Shown: piece by piece, positions 49,455 to 59,577 of the stretch
Numbering within the stretch: the stretch's first letter is position 1
Layout: each line of letters opens with the position of its first letter
Source of the DNA: Myxococcales bacterium
GTDB taxonomy: Bacteria; Myxococcota_A; Polyangia; Haliangiales; Haliangiaceae
Direction of reading: 5' to 3'
Assembly: GCA_016720595.1 (NCBI GenBank)
Contig: JADKKI010000002.1
Location: 248,001 to 312,000, forward strand
DNA: 64,000 bases
The notes under the pieces: generated by a model
Seen by the model: only the letters and a program-made list of their open reading frames with translations
Told to the model about the DNA's origin: nothing
Databases searched by the model: none
Made by a program: the position numbers and the translations under genes

Positions 49455-51491
49455 TCAGCGCGGCGAGGCCAGCGCGGCGACCGAGGCGCGACCCACGGCC
49501 GGATCCGGATCCCCGGCAAGGCCGACGAGCTCGGCGACCAGGCTCGCGCGGCGCGGATCATCGGGGCCGATCGCCTCGAGGATCGCGGCGCGGACGGCGA
49601 TATCGCGCGCGTTCCAGCGCGAGGCGACCCACATCCGCGCGACCCGGGCGACGGTGGGTGTGCGTCGATACGCGGCGACAGCGGCGGTGGCGTCGGTCGG
49701 ATCATCGACGTCACGGTCGACGTGCACCGGCGTGGCGACCTGGCGACGCCGCTCGATCAGCGCGAGGACCTGGGCGTCGCGGCCGAGCGCGCGGCTCGCA
49801 CTGATCGCCACATCGAGGGCGGGGCCGATCATCTCGGGACCGGCGAGATCGATCGCCGACCGCGCCGCCTCGAGAGCGTGGACATGCCGGCCGACGCCAT
49901 CGAGCGCGCGCGCCAGGCTGACCCACACGACCGCCGGGTCTCCGGACGCGGCGGCCGCTGCGGTGGCGTGGATCAGCGCGGCATCGGGATCGTTCGCGCG
50001 TGCCATCGCCAGCGCCAGGCCAGCGACGAACGACGGCTCGGAGCTCGCATCCACCGCGGCCTGCCAGGCGGCGCGCGCGCGCGCCGGATCGCCCAGCAGA
50101 TCGAACAGCGCCCCGAGCGACGCCAGCACGGGCGCGGGGTCGACCGCCTCGGCGACGGCGTCCGCGGCGAGCCGATCCGCGCGGCTCGGGATCGTGCGAT
50201 ACGCGGACACCAGCTGTGCGACCGGGAGCGCGGCGTGGTGCCTCGCGTGGAGATAGGCCCCGAGCGCCGCGGCGACGGGATCCGGGAACGTGATCGGTGG
50301 CGCCGGCTCGACGACCCGGAGCAAGGCGACGCCCTCGGGACGCGCTTCGAGTGATCCGAGGGCCGCGCGGATCTGAGCCGTGGATTCGCCGTCGAGCACG
50401 CGCCCCGCCGCGACCACCAGCCGCTCCTGCGGGCGCAGCGCTGCGAGCTCCGCATCCGCGATGCCCTTGTCTCGCTTCCCGGAGAGCCGGGCAGCGGCTG
50501 CGCGCGCGAAGGGTGCGATCGAGCCGCCCGGCGCCGTGCGCAGATCGACGCGCAGCGCCACCAGCTCCCCCCACCCGTCCTGGCCCCGCAGAGCCGGTCC
50601 GAGCGACAGCGCCATCCAGCTCGCCACATCGACCTCGCCGCCCGCCGTCGAGACGGGAGCCTCGAGGAGCGCGGCTGCTGCCGCAGGATCGTCGAGCACG
50701 TCCCGTGGGCCGCAGACACGCGCGAATCTGCAGCGCTCCGGGCCGACGAGCGCCGCCGTCGCGGGCGGCGGCAGATCGATCGGGGTCCACCACGCCAGAG
50801 CGCGCAGGTAGGCGTCATGGAGCGGTCCGCCGGGGGCGCTCGTCGTGGCGGCGTAGTCGCGCAGCGCCTCGAACGCGGCGCGCCGCGCACCGTGGTCCCA
50901 CAGCCACACGCCCCACAACCCGCGATCGCGCGGCACCGGCTGCGGCTTGGCGCCGAGCCAGCTCGGGTCTGCCTGCGTCGATCCGGCCAGAACGGCGAGG
51001 GCCGCCTGCCCCTTCGCGCGCTGCTTCGCGTCGACGTGCCGCAGCTCCCCGAGCGCGACGGCGGCGCGCGCCTGCTCCAGCTCGCGCGGATCGATCGCCG
51101 CGCCGTGGCTCCGGGCGCGCGTGAGGTCGTCGAGCGCGGAGGCCGCTCCCCGGGCGAGCCGCGCCCGGCCGCGCGCCGCGAGCAGTCGCGCGAACCGCAC
51201 CTCGTCATCCGGATGCCACCGGGTGCCGAGCGGCCCGCCGATCCGGATCACCGCCTCGAGCTCCGCGAGCGCCTGAGCGGGTCGCTTCGCGTCGTCGGCG
51301 AGCCGCGCCAGCGCGAGGTGGAGCTGGACGTCGCGCGGATCGCTCTGCAGCGCGACCTCGAGATCTTGCCGCGCGATCAGCGCACCCTTGGCCTTCACGA
51401 GCGCCCCCACGTCGAGGGGCCGTGGCGCGCGGACGCAGCCGACCGCGAGGCCTGCGAGCAACACGGCGCTCACCTGCGCACGACCGGGCAC
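49455..51491 (-). CDS. Large TPR-containing lipoprotein
   Basis: This 678-residue protein has an N-terminal lipobox (LLAGLAVGCVR) and repeated helical segments like DVQLHLALARLADDAKRPAQ, consistent with TPR repeats at both ends. The middle is less clearly repetitive and rich in Ala, Leu and Arg. No enzymatic motif is seen. It is probably an envelope-anchored scaffold. It is convergent with the Nudix gene (stops seven bases apart) and separated by 52 bp from the upstream metallopeptidase-like gene. Confidence 0.82.
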   Translation of the reverse strand: MPGRAQVSAVLLAGLAVGCVRAPRPLDVGALVKAKGALIARQDLEVALQSDPRDVQLHLALARLADDAKRPAQALAELEAVIRIGGPLGTRWHPDDEVRFARLLAARGRARLARGAASALDDLTRARSHGAAIDPRELEQARAAVALGELRHVDAKQRAKGQAALAVLAGSTQADPSWLGAKPQPVPRDRGLWGVWLWDHGARRAAFEALRDYAATTSAPGGPLHDAYLRALAWWTPIDLPPPATAALVGPERCRFARVCGPRDVLDDPAAAAALLEAPVSTAGGEVDVASWMALSLGPALRGQDGWGELVALRVDLRTAPGGSIAPFARAAAARLSGKRDKGIADAELAALRPQERLVVAAGRVLDGESTAQIRAALGSLEARPEGVALLRVVEPAPPITFPDPVAAALGAYLHARHHAALPVAQLVSAYRTIPSRADRLAADAVAEAVDPAPVLASLGALFDLLGDPARARAAWQAAVDASSEPSFVAGLALAMARANDPDAALIHATAAAAASGDPAVVWVSLARALDGVGRHVHALEAARSAIDLAGPEMIGPALDVAISASRALGRDAQVLALIERRRQVATPVHVDRDVDDPTDATAAVAAYRRTPTVARVARMWVASRWNARDIAVRAAILEAIGPDDPRRASLVAELVGLAGDPDPAVGRASVAALASPR

Positions 51492-51543
51492 GCCGCATCT
51501 TGGCCCGCCGCTCGACGCCTCGCAATTGCCAGCCGGACGAACG

Positions 51544-52533
51544 TCAGATGACCGTGGCGCGATCGATCCGAGCGCGCTCGTCGGCCACTGCCCGCCCCAG
51601 GTCGGGCGCGACCGCCAGCCGATCCGCGATCACCTCGGCGGCCACGTAGGCGGCCTGCGCGGCAGGGTCGTGCCAGAGCGCCCACGGCGGCACGCCGGCG
51701 ATCGCCGTCCCCGACACCTCGCCCCGCTCGACGGCCGCCAGGGCACGAGCGAGCTGCACGCGCCGGGCACGCGCGCGCGTCGCGATCGGGACCGCGTGCT
51801 CGAGATCTCGCGCGATCAGCGAGGCGACGGCCTCGTCGAGGACGCGCGGCAGCCCGCCGCCGACCAGCAGGTTGCCCACGCCGTGTCCGAGCTCGTGCAT
51901 CACCGCGAACCGCGCGGCACGCGAGGTCGCCCGCGGCGGGACGACCACGTGCACCTCGCGCCCGGGCACCACCACGAAGGCGCGCGGCCGGACCTCGGCC
52001 CGCACGATCGTCAGCTCGCCAGGCACCCGATGACGCTCGACCAACGTGCGCCAGATCTCGTCGACGTCGAACGCACGATCCTCGTCGGCCGACCAACCCT
52101 CCAGCGGCCCTGGCAGCTCGGCCGGATCCGGATCGTCCGCGCCGTGCAGGAGCTGCAATACGCTCCGCGCCGGACGACCGAACCGCGCGTTCGCGACCGC
52201 ATCCCGCGCCGCGACCAGCGCCTCGTACGTCGCCCAGGTCGGGGCCGCCGCCCGCGCCGCCGAGACGCCAGCATCCCGCTCGATGACGATCGGCGCCACC
52301 ACGCGAAGCAGCGCGATCCCACGCTCGGCCAGCTCGGGATGCGCAAGCGCACGCCGCCCGATCGACGCCGTCGATGCGCGCCCCGCGAGATCAGGTGCGG
52401 CCGGCGCCGGCGTCCCCGTCGCGTAGGCCCGCGCGAACGCACGCATGTGGACGGGCAGCTCCACGGCGAGCTGCGCCTCCACGCGATCGAGTGCGAGCTC
52501 GACCTCGAGGAGGTTGCACGGGGCCTCGCCCAT
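51544..52533 (-). CDS. Putative HELGH metallopeptidase
   Basis: This 329-residue protein has no signal sequence. It contains the zinc-peptidase motif HELGH in FAVMHELGHGVG, and 19 residues after the second His a glutamate in LDEAVASLIARD that fits the third ligand of gluzincin-type enzymes. The rest is Ala/Arg-rich and unrecognised, including a nearby strand FVVVPGREVHVVVPP. A soluble metallopeptidase is likely, with unknown substrate. It abuts the uracil-DNA glycosylase gene (four-base gap) on the same strand. Confidence 0.75.
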   Translation of the reverse strand: MGEAPCNLLEVELALDRVEAQLAVELPVHMRAFARAYATGTPAPAAPDLAGRASTASIGRRALAHPELAERGIALLRVVAPIVIERDAGVSAARAAAPTWATYEALVAARDAVANARFGRPARSVLQLLHGADDPDPAELPGPLEGWSADEDRAFDVDEIWRTLVERHRVPGELTIVRAEVRPRAFVVVPGREVHVVVPPRATSRAARFAVMHELGHGVGNLLVGGGLPRVLDEAVASLIARDLEHAVPIATRARARRVQLARALAAVERGEVSGTAIAGVPPWALWHDPAAQAAYVAAEVIADRLAVAPDLGRAVADERARIDRATVI

Positions 52534-52537
52534 CGCT

Positions 52538-53308
52538 TCAGCCGCGCGTCGGCTGCACGCCGAGGCGCTCGAGCTCGGCCATCACGAGCTTGAGGTCGCT
52601 CCAGGCCTCGCGCTTCTTGTCGGGCTCGCGGAGCAAGTACGCAGGGTGAAACGTGGGCATGACCTTCACGCCATGACGATCGTGGAACGCGCCGCGCAGG
52701 GCGCTGATCGGCGCATCCACACCGAGCAGCTGGTTCGCCGCGGGCCGCCCGAGCGCGACGATGATCCGCGGTGCGACCGAGGCGATCTGCGCCTTCAGGA
52801 ACGGCATGCACTGCTCGAGCTCGTCGGGCTGCGGGTTGCGATTGCCCGGGGGGCGGCACTTGGTGGTGTTCGCGATGTACACGCTCTGCCGCGACCACCC
52901 CATCGCCTCGATCATCTTGTCGAGCAGCTCGCCCGCCGGGCCGACGAACGGCTCGCCCCGTCGATCTTCTTGCTCGCCCGGTGCCTCACCGACGAACATC
53001 AGGGGAGCATCCTCCGCGCCCACCCCGAACACGATCGAGCGCCGCGTCGTGTGCAGCTTGCACCGCGTGCAGTCCCCGAGCTCGGCGCGGATCTGGGACA
53101 GCGTGCGCCGGCCATGCGTGCCCGGTGCCTCGTCGCCCCCATCGATGACCTCCGGTGCGGCGTCCTCCGGCCCGACGACGGGGCGCGCGGTCAGCCTGCC
53201 GGGCGCCGCCCACGCCCCGAGGGCGGAGTGACGTCGGAGCTGCCCGCGGAGCTGCCCGGCGAGCGCCAGGAGCTCGTCCGCCAGCTCGTCATCGGGCGTG
53301 CTATCCAT
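52538..53308 (-). CDS. Family 4 uracil-DNA glycosylase (4Fe-4S)
   Basis: This 256-residue DNA repair enzyme removes uracil. Its catalytic region is [20 protein letters not shown], followed by [16 protein letters not shown] and the C-terminal HPAYLLR motif. Four cysteines for an iron-sulfur cluster are visible: DCTRCKL, TKC and EQCMPFL. A 70-residue disordered N-terminal extension precedes the domain. The ATG at 53308 is nine bases from the divergent start at 53318. Confidence 0.93.
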   Translation of the reverse strand: MDSTPDDELADELLALAGQLRGQLRRHSALGAWAAPGRLTARPVVGPEDAAPEVIDGGDEAPGTHGRRTLSQIRAELGDCTRCKLHTTRRSIVFGVGAEDAPLMFVGEAPGEQEDRRGEPFVGPAGELLDKMIEAMGWSRQSVYIANTTKCRPPGNRNPQPDELEQCMPFLKAQIASVAPRIIVALGRPAANQLLGVDAPISALRGAFHDRHGVKVMPTFHPAYLLREPDKKREAWSDLKLVMAELERLGVQPTRG

Positions 53309-53317
53309 GAAGCCGGT

Positions 53318-53836
53318 ATGCCACTAGTCGCCCGGATCCCTCAATCCAAACCGAACGCCTTGTCGGTGGCCCTGTCGGTGGCGTTGCTCGCCCTCGTGCT
53401 CGCCCTGGCCGGGTGCAAGAAGCACGAGCCCGGGCCCGAGGGTGACATCCTGGAGACGCTGCGGGCGCCGACGGTGGCGGGGGCCGCGTTCGATCCGCAC
53501 ACGCTGCGCGGCAAGCCGTCGCTCGTGCTGTTCGTCAGCCCCACGTGTCCGCACTGCGTCGAGGAGCTCCCGGCGGCGCAGAAGGCCGCGCGCGCGGCGG
53601 ACGCCAACCTCGTGGCCGTATTCATCGTCGGCAAGGCCGAGAATGCCAAGGGCGTCCTCGAGCACACGAAGTTCGAGGGCACGGCCCTGATCGACGACGG
53701 CACGCTACGCCGGCGGTACGGGGTCCGCAGCGTCCCGTACACGCTCGTCCTCGGCGCGGATGGCCGCGCACGCGAGCAGTTCCATGGCGGTCAGGGCGAA
53801 GCGACGCTGTCTGACGCGATCGCCGACGCGCGCTGA
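53318..53836 (+). CDS. TlpA/thioredoxin-fold lipoprotein
   Basis: This 172-residue protein has a signal with lipobox ([12 protein letters not shown]) and a thioredoxin domain with active-site [12 protein letters not shown] and cis-proline segment [13 protein letters not shown]. It is likely anchored in the periplasm and acts as a thiol-disulfide oxidoreductase. The ATG at 53318 was chosen as the first start that gives a lipoprotein signal. It is convergent with the next gene, their stops abutting at 53836/53837. Confidence 0.9.
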   Translation: MPLVARIPQSKPNALSVALSVALLALVLALAGCKKHEPGPEGDILETLRAPTVAGAAFDPHTLRGKPSLVLFVSPTCPHCVEELPAAQKAARAADANLVAVFIVGKAENAKGVLEHTKFEGTALIDDGTLRRRYGVRSVPYTLVLGADGRAREQFHGGQGEATLSDAIADAR

Positions 53837-54394
53837 CTACTTGTCCGGATCGGACCTGGTGGCCGAGGCGTCCGCGGTCCCCTCGGGGAACGTCAGGTAC
53901 GCGTAGTACATCCCATCGGGCTCGGCCTTCGTGGTCAGCGCCCCGGCACGGGCATCCTTGGGGTTCTTGAACTTGATCCGGACCTCGACGCCTGCCGGAT
54001 GAGCGGCCTTGTCCTTGGTCGCCCGCGCCGCACGAACCGCCCGCGCGGTGATCCCCGATAAGGGGTTATCGAAGAACCGCGTATCGACCTGCCGCCAGGT
54101 GTTCGGGCCCATCCGCTGGAGCATGAGGTGGACCACCAGGGTCGATCCCTCGAGCTGCTGGCTGGTCTCGAACGCACCGGGCGACTGGAAGAACAGCTGC
54201 GCTCCGCCGTTCTTGGCCTCGAAGCCGATCCACGACAGCGTCCCCTTCGACGGGGCTCGCTTTCCCTTGGGGTTGTCGGGCTTCTGCCCTGGGATCACCC
54301 CTCCATAGTCCCCTTCCTTGTGCGGAGCCTTGGTGTCGGCGACGGCCGGCCCCGTGAGGACGTACATCAATGCCAGGGCGATCACACGACGCAT
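53837..54394 (-). CDS. Secreted protein, AMIN-like
   Basis: This 185-residue protein has a signal sequence (MRRVIALALMYVLTGPAVA). The mature part, GGAQLFFQSPGAFETSQQL and onward, has the strand pattern of AMIN-type modules (about 70-165), which bind peptidoglycan or secretin systems. The match is weak. The stop abuts the thioredoxin-fold gene's stop on the other strand. Confidence 0.7.
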   Translation of the reverse strand: MRRVIALALMYVLTGPAVADTKAPHKEGDYGGVIPGQKPDNPKGKRAPSKGTLSWIGFEAKNGGAQLFFQSPGAFETSQQLEGSTLVVHLMLQRMGPNTWRQVDTRFFDNPLSGITARAVRAARATKDKAAHPAGVEVRIKFKNPKDARAGALTTKAEPDGMYYAYLTFPEGTADASATRSDPDK

Positions 54395-54460
54395 GGCAAG
54401 ATCGTACGGGGCCGGGCCGGGGTGCGCAAATTCGCGGGGATTTATGTATATGGTCCCCCC

Positions 54461-54937
54461 ATGAAGCGAACCCTCGGTCTCCTCGTGTTCCTGGCGGCGT
54501 GCGGTACGAACGGCAGCGCCGCGGACGATTTCATCGGCACGTGGACCTACAACGCGGGCTCCACGAGCACGCTCGATTGTCCCGACAACAGCCTCGATAA
54601 CACGACGATGGAGACCGGGACGTTCCAGATCGCCGAGGGCACCACCTCGGACTTCATCGTGGTCCCGCAGTCGGGCGACAAGTGCCCGGCGCAGAAGTTC
54701 GACGTCAGCGGCAAGGTCGCGACGATCGTCACGGGCCAGGTCTGCATGTACACCGAGAACACCACCAACGGCACGGTGATGGTGAGCGGTGCGTACGCCA
54801 CCGGCACGTACACGCTCAGCGCCGACAAGAAGACCGTCAGCGGCTCGCAGACCGGCTCGGTCACGTTCACGGGCTCCGCAGCGACGATCACCTGCAGCGT
54901 CAGCGGCTCGGTGAGCGCGACCAAGGTCGGCAACTAA
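54461..54937 (+). CDS. Small lipoprotein
   Basis: This 158-residue protein has a lipobox (GLLVFLAACGTNG) and a mature domain rich in Thr, Ser and Gly (DFIGTWTYNAGSTSTLD at its start), resembling lipocalin-like or beta-sandwich secreted proteins. Four cysteines could form two disulfides. An AT-rich spot (TTTATGTATATG at about 54441-54452) just upstream could be the -10 region. No Shine-Dalgarno sequence is evident. Function unknown. Confidence 0.8.
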   Translation: MKRTLGLLVFLAACGTNGSAADDFIGTWTYNAGSTSTLDCPDNSLDNTTMETGTFQIAEGTTSDFIVVPQSGDKCPAQKFDVSGKVATIVTGQVCMYTENTTNGTVMVSGAYATGTYTLSADKKTVSGSQTGSVTFTGSAATITCSVSGSVSATKVGN

Positions 54938-55001
54938 CCACATCGGGGTGCCGCACAATGCGGCAGGCGGCCTGCTCGCGCGCGCACTATAGTTGTCCCC
55001 G

Positions 55002-55562
55002 ATGCGCCAGGTCCGCGGCGTCCTGTTCCTCGACTACGTGAAGATGGTGCGCACCTTCAAGGGTGACACCATCGATCCCTATCTCGGCGACGACGAGATC
55101 CGGCACCTCGCGCTGCGGATCGATCCGAACGCCTGGTACCCGATGTCCGTGTTCGAGAAGCTCGGCGTCGCGATCCTCGCCACGGTCGCGCGCGGCGAGC
55201 TGTTCCCCGTGCAGCTGTGGGGCCGCTACTCCGCCGAGCAGCTCCACAAGGCCTACCCCACGCTGCTCGAGCCCAAGCACCCGGTGGAGACGCTGCGCCG
55301 GTTCCACGTCCTCCGCCAGACGTTCTTCGACTTCGAGGCGTTGACCGTCCCGTCGATCCACGACGGTGAGGCGCAGATCACGATCAACTACTACATGGGC
55401 GAGCAGGCCGAGGAGGCGGCGTCGTATCAGGCCCTCGGGTTCTTCGAGGGCCTCCTCGAGCTCGCCGGCGCCAAGGATCTCCGCGGCGAGTTCCGGTCCC
55501 GGGCGTGGAAGGGCGATCCGCGCTCGCTGCTCGTCATGCGCTGGACGGAGCCGGATCGCTGA
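55002..55562 (+). CDS. Myxobacterial TIGR02265/DUF2378-like protein
   Basis: This 186-residue soluble protein begins with RQVRGVLFLDYVKMVRTFKG and has WYPMSVFEKLGVAILATVAR in the middle, resembling the myxobacterial TIGR02265 family, whose role is unknown (recalled similarity). The ATG at 55002 is preferred over an upstream TTG at 54993. Its 3' end overlaps the end of folC on the other strand by 29 bp. Confidence 0.7.
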   Translation: MRQVRGVLFLDYVKMVRTFKGDTIDPYLGDDEIRHLALRIDPNAWYPMSVFEKLGVAILATVARGELFPVQLWGRYSAEQLHKAYPTLLEPKHPVETLRRFHVLRQTFFDFEALTVPSIHDGEAQITINYYMGEQAEEAASYQALGFFEGLLELAGAKDLRGEFRSRAWKGDPRSLLVMRWTEPDR

Positions 55563-56811
55563 GCGCGATCGGATCCGCAGCCACACCCATCAGCGCCGTG
55601 CGCGCCTCGCCGACCAGGAACAGCGAACCCGCGATCACGATCAGATCGCCGTGCTCGCCCGCGGCGCCGAGAGCGCTCGACAGATCTGGCGCCGCCTCGA
55701 CCGGGATCCCCGGATGGACCTCGCGGACCACGCTGACCAGCGCCCCGGGATCGAGCGACCGATCCTGCTGGTAGCGCGTGGCGATCACGTAGCTCGCCTG
55801 CGCGACCAGCTGCGCGACCAGCGCCCGCACATCCTTGTCGGCGGACACCGCGATGATCATCACGATCCGGCGCTCCGGCAGCTCGCGCAGGAGCGCATCG
55901 AGGGTGGCTGCACCGTCGGGATTGTGCGCACCATCGAGGATCACCTCGGGCTCCCCATCGAGCCACTCGAACCGGCCCGGGTGCTGCACGCGCTCGAGCG
56001 CCGCAGCGCGCGCCACCGGCGGGACCTTCACCACGCCGAGCGTCTCGAGCTGATCGAGCGCCGCGAGCGCCGCCGCCGCGTTGCGCCGCTGGTGCACCCC
56101 CGACAGCGAGAGCGGAGGAACATGATCGATCGCATCCCAGTCGAGCCGGGTGATCGTGGCCACCCCTGCCCGCTCGGCGGCGGCGAGCAGCACGGGCGTC
56201 GCGGCCGGATCTCCCGAGCGGCTGAGCACCACGTGCTGGCCCGCCTTGAAGATGCCCGCTTTCTCGGCGGCGATCGCGGCGATCGTCGAGCCGAGGATCG
56301 CCTCGTGATCGAGTGCGATCCCGGTGATCACGGCGATCGGGGCATCGACGACGTTGGTCGCGTCGAGCCGCCCACCGAGCCCGACCTCGAGCACCGTGAC
56401 CTCCACCTGTGCCGCGGCGATCGCCACGAAGGCGATCGCGGTCAGCTGCTCGAAGAACGTCAGCTCGTCCCCGCCTGCCGCCGACACCTCCGCGGCGGCC
56501 GCGACGAACGCGGCCTCGGTGATCATCTCGCCGCCGATCACGATCCGCTCGCGGACCGTGGACAGGTGCGGGGACGTGTACGACGCGACCTTCACGCCCC
56601 CCGCGGCGACGAGCGCGGCGAGCATCGCCACCGTCGAACCCTTGCCATTGGTCCCACCGACGTGGACCACCGTGCCGAGCCTTCGATCGGGAGCGCCGAG
56701 CTTGTCGAGCAACGCGCGCATCCGCTCGAGGCCGAGGACGATCCCGAACCGCCGTGCCGCGAATAGCCTGCCGAGCAGCTCGGCGTACGCCCGCGTGGGG
56801 TGAAGCGACAT
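55534..56811 (-). CDS. folC: Folylpolyglutamate synthase/dihydrofolate synthase
   Basis: This 425-residue Mur-ligase-type enzyme adds glutamate to folates. Its ATP loop is VHVGGTNGKGST, followed by SYTSPHLSTVRERI, LEVGLGGRLDATNVV and the later GRFEWLDGEPEVILDGAHNP. The ATG start is at 56811, two bases before the stop of accD. accD-folC is a common bacterial pair. The end of the gene overlaps the 3' end of a plus-strand gene. Confidence 0.95.
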   Translation of the reverse strand: MSLHPTRAYAELLGRLFAARRFGIVLGLERMRALLDKLGAPDRRLGTVVHVGGTNGKGSTVAMLAALVAAGGVKVASYTSPHLSTVRERIVIGGEMITEAAFVAAAAEVSAAGGDELTFFEQLTAIAFVAIAAAQVEVTVLEVGLGGRLDATNVVDAPIAVITGIALDHEAILGSTIAAIAAEKAGIFKAGQHVVLSRSGDPAATPVLLAAAERAGVATITRLDWDAIDHVPPLSLSGVHQRRNAAAALAALDQLETLGVVKVPPVARAAALERVQHPGRFEWLDGEPEVILDGAHNPDGAATLDALLRELPERRIVMIIAVSADKDVRALVAQLVAQASYVIATRYQQDRSLDPGALVSVVREVHPGIPVEAAPDLSSALGAAGEHGDLIVIAGSLFLVGEARTALMGVAADPIALSDPAPSSA

Positions 56812-56813
56812 CG

Positions 56814-57716
<903 letters not shown>

Positions 57717-57792
57717 GGAGGCGTGCTGAATACCAGGGAACCCACCCCCGGTAAAGGCGATCTCGGAAGTCCGCGAAACCGGGACAAATTGC

Positions 57793-57820
57793 GTACAATG
57801 CTCTCGCGGGGCTCGGTCAA
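57793..57820 (-). promoter_or_regulatory. Putative accD promoter in the divergent region
   Basis: On the minus strand TTGACC (complement of 57815-57820) and TTGTAC (complement of 57793-57798) are 16 bp apart and about 77 bp upstream of the accD ATG at 57716. On the plus strand the same spot reads TACAAT (57794-57799), a -10-like hexamer that could serve the divergent gene at 57864. Shared or overlapping promoters are possible. Matches are by eye. Confidence 0.35.
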
Positions 57821-57863
57821 ACCTAGTACACAGCTCCATCACTGCGAAAACGCTGAGGTCGCG

Positions 57864-58172
57864 ATGTCTTCGATCCTTGTCGTCCATGAAATCAGCACGG
57901 AGCGCGAAGAGATCGTCCGTGCACTCGAGGGTGAGGGGTTCACGGTCGTCCAGGCGCCTTCGGCCGCCGAGGCCGTGAAAGAGATCTGGGGTGGTTCGTT
58001 CCTGGTCGCGATCATCTCCACGCTCCTGACCGGGACCACCAGCGCCTCGCTCCAGCAGCAGCTGAAGCAGATGGCCCCCGAGATCGAGACCCTGATCCAT
58101 GCCAAGAACGACGAGCTGCCCAAGCTCGTCCGCAAGGTCATCCAGATCCGCGACGGCGAAGCCGCGGCCTGA
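57864..58172 (+). CDS. Pseudo-receiver domain protein
   Basis: This 102-residue protein is almost exactly one response-regulator receiver domain (SILVVHEISTEREEIVRALE, GFTVVQAPSAAEAVKEI). The phosphorylation residues are lost: the acidic pair at the end of strand 1 is HE (8-9), the phospho-Asp position in strand 3 is a serine (FLVAIISTLL, S52), and the last helix is shortened. K81 may stand for the conserved lysine. It therefore cannot work as a normal phosphoacceptor. The ATG has AGG eight bases upstream. Confidence 0.75.
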   Translation: MSSILVVHEISTEREEIVRALEGEGFTVVQAPSAAEAVKEIWGGSFLVAIISTLLTGTTSASLQQQLKQMAPEIETLIHAKNDELPKLVRKVIQIRDGEAAA

Positions 58173-58199
58173 CGGCGACCCGACGGTAGTAGACCGCGG

Positions 58200-58877
58200 T
58201 CAGGTAGCGCCGAACCGATCCTTCAGGTTCAGGAACTCGAGGAACTCGAGCAGCCGACCGACCTCGGGGACGATGAAGCCATCGCCCTCGATGCCGGCGT
58301 CTTCGGCCATCAGCACGAGCCGCGCCGCGCGCAGGCGATCGACGACCTCGATCACCTCGTGCACCGGCAGGCCGACCCGCGTCGCCACGTCCTCGATCCG
58401 CTTGGGGACCAGGATCGCGCTGCCGTGCGTGGCGTGGGTCCCGGCCAGCGCGAGCTGCTCGTCGGCCATGTGGCGGAGGCACTGCACGACCCGGTGATTC
58501 GGCGTGGGCAGGAGCAGGAGCTCGATGTGCTGGTTCGCGCTCTCGAGCCGTGTGGCCAGCGCCTTGATGATCCGTAGCGCGATCTCGGGACGGGCGCGCA
58601 TCATCGCCTCGAACGTCTTGCCCTCGATCACGAGCAGCCGCGCCTTGGTCTTGCAGACCGCCGTCGCGGACCTCGGTCGACCGTTCAGGATCGCCATCTC
58701 GCCGAAGAACTCGCCTGGTGGGAGGATCGCGAGCACGCGCTCGGTCTCTCCGACCTGACGGCGAATCTCGACCTCGCCCGTCTGGACGACGTACATGTAA
58801 TCGCCAGGCTGTCCCTCTTCGAACAGCACACTCCCCGCGGGAAAGTCCCGGGCGAACCGCTCCAGCGCGTCGTTCAC
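58200..58877 (-). CDS. Cyclic-nucleotide-binding transcription regulator (Crp/Fnr family)
   Basis: This 225-residue protein has an N-terminal cNMP-binding beta-roll (about 10-125) with the phosphate cassette GEFFGEMAILNGRPRSATA and a C-terminal winged helix-turn-helix (about 150-205, RIEDVATRVGLPVHEVIEVV). The RPRSA arginine and the GE pair are present, so cAMP or a similar ligand may bind. It is convergent with the pseudo-receiver gene. Confidence 0.9.
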   Translation of the reverse strand: MNDALERFARDFPAGSVLFEEGQPGDYMYVVQTGEVEIRRQVGETERVLAILPPGEFFGEMAILNGRPRSATAVCKTKARLLVIEGKTFEAMMRARPEIALRIIKALATRLESANQHIELLLLPTPNHRVVQCLRHMADEQLALAGTHATHGSAILVPKRIEDVATRVGLPVHEVIEVVDRLRAARLVLMAEDAGIEGDGFIVPEVGRLLEFLEFLNLKDRFGAT

Positions 58878-58885
58878 GCCTCCGA

Positions 58886-59539
58886 CTATCTCATGGTTGC
58901 GTGGCGAAGGAGATGCAGGAGCGCGCGTCCTCCGACTCGGGTCACCCGGCGCTGGTCCTCGGGCAGCACCACCTCGTCGCAGGTCAGGCCGAGCTTGACC
59001 GCGCGGACCAGCATCTCCACGTCCCAGCCGCTGCCCCGATCACTCATCCCCAGGGCGATCAGCGCGGGGAACCGCAGAGCACGCACCGGACCGACCCCGG
59101 ACCACTTGTGGCGGTACACGGTCTCGATCGCCCGGGTGACCATCTTCTCGCCGAGGTTCTTCCGTCCGGGCTCGGTCCCGAGCACGAGCTCGACGCTGCG
59201 CTCCGCGATCGGCGCGACCAGCGCGAGCAAGGCCCCCGCCGCGACCGGCCGATCGCCCGGGATGAACACGATCACATCGGGCACGCGTGGCAGCGACGAG
59301 AAGTGCGCCTGTGCCCGCAGGCACGCGGCCCCGTAGCCACCGCTCGGTTCGCGCAGGACCAGCGCGCCAGCATCGCGCGCGATCTCGGCGCTGCGGTCAC
59401 TCGAGTCCCGATCGACCACGACCACGGATCGCAGCATCCGGTGCGGCAGACCTGCCAGCAGCAGGGGGAGGCTGGCGGCGTGATCGCGCGTCGGAACGAC
59501 GACGTCGATCAACGGCATCCGCGGCATTGCGTCGAGCAT
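58886..59539 (-). CDS. GT2-like glycosyltransferase
   Basis: This 217-residue protein is a small family-2 glycosyltransferase-like enzyme with [40 protein letters not shown] and a [11 protein letters not shown] segment where many GT2 enzymes have DxD. The last helix region lacks a membrane segment, unlike DPM-type enzymes. It may be a dolichol-type or lipid-linked sugar transferase fragment, or a diverged GT2. It lies eight bases before the Crp-like gene on the same strand. Confidence 0.75.
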   Translation of the reverse strand: MLDAMPRMPLIDVVVPTRDHAASLPLLLAGLPHRMLRSVVVVDRDSSDRSAEIARDAGALVLREPSGGYGAACLRAQAHFSSLPRVPDVIVFIPGDRPVAAGALLALVAPIAERSVELVLGTEPGRKNLGEKMVTRAIETVYRHKWSGVGPVRALRFPALIALGMSDRGSGWDVEMLVRAVKLGLTCDEVVLPEDQRRVTRVGGRALLHLLRHATMR

Positions 59540-59577
59540 ACGCCGCGGTGGGCGGCGTGTGTGGTAAGCACGCGGCG

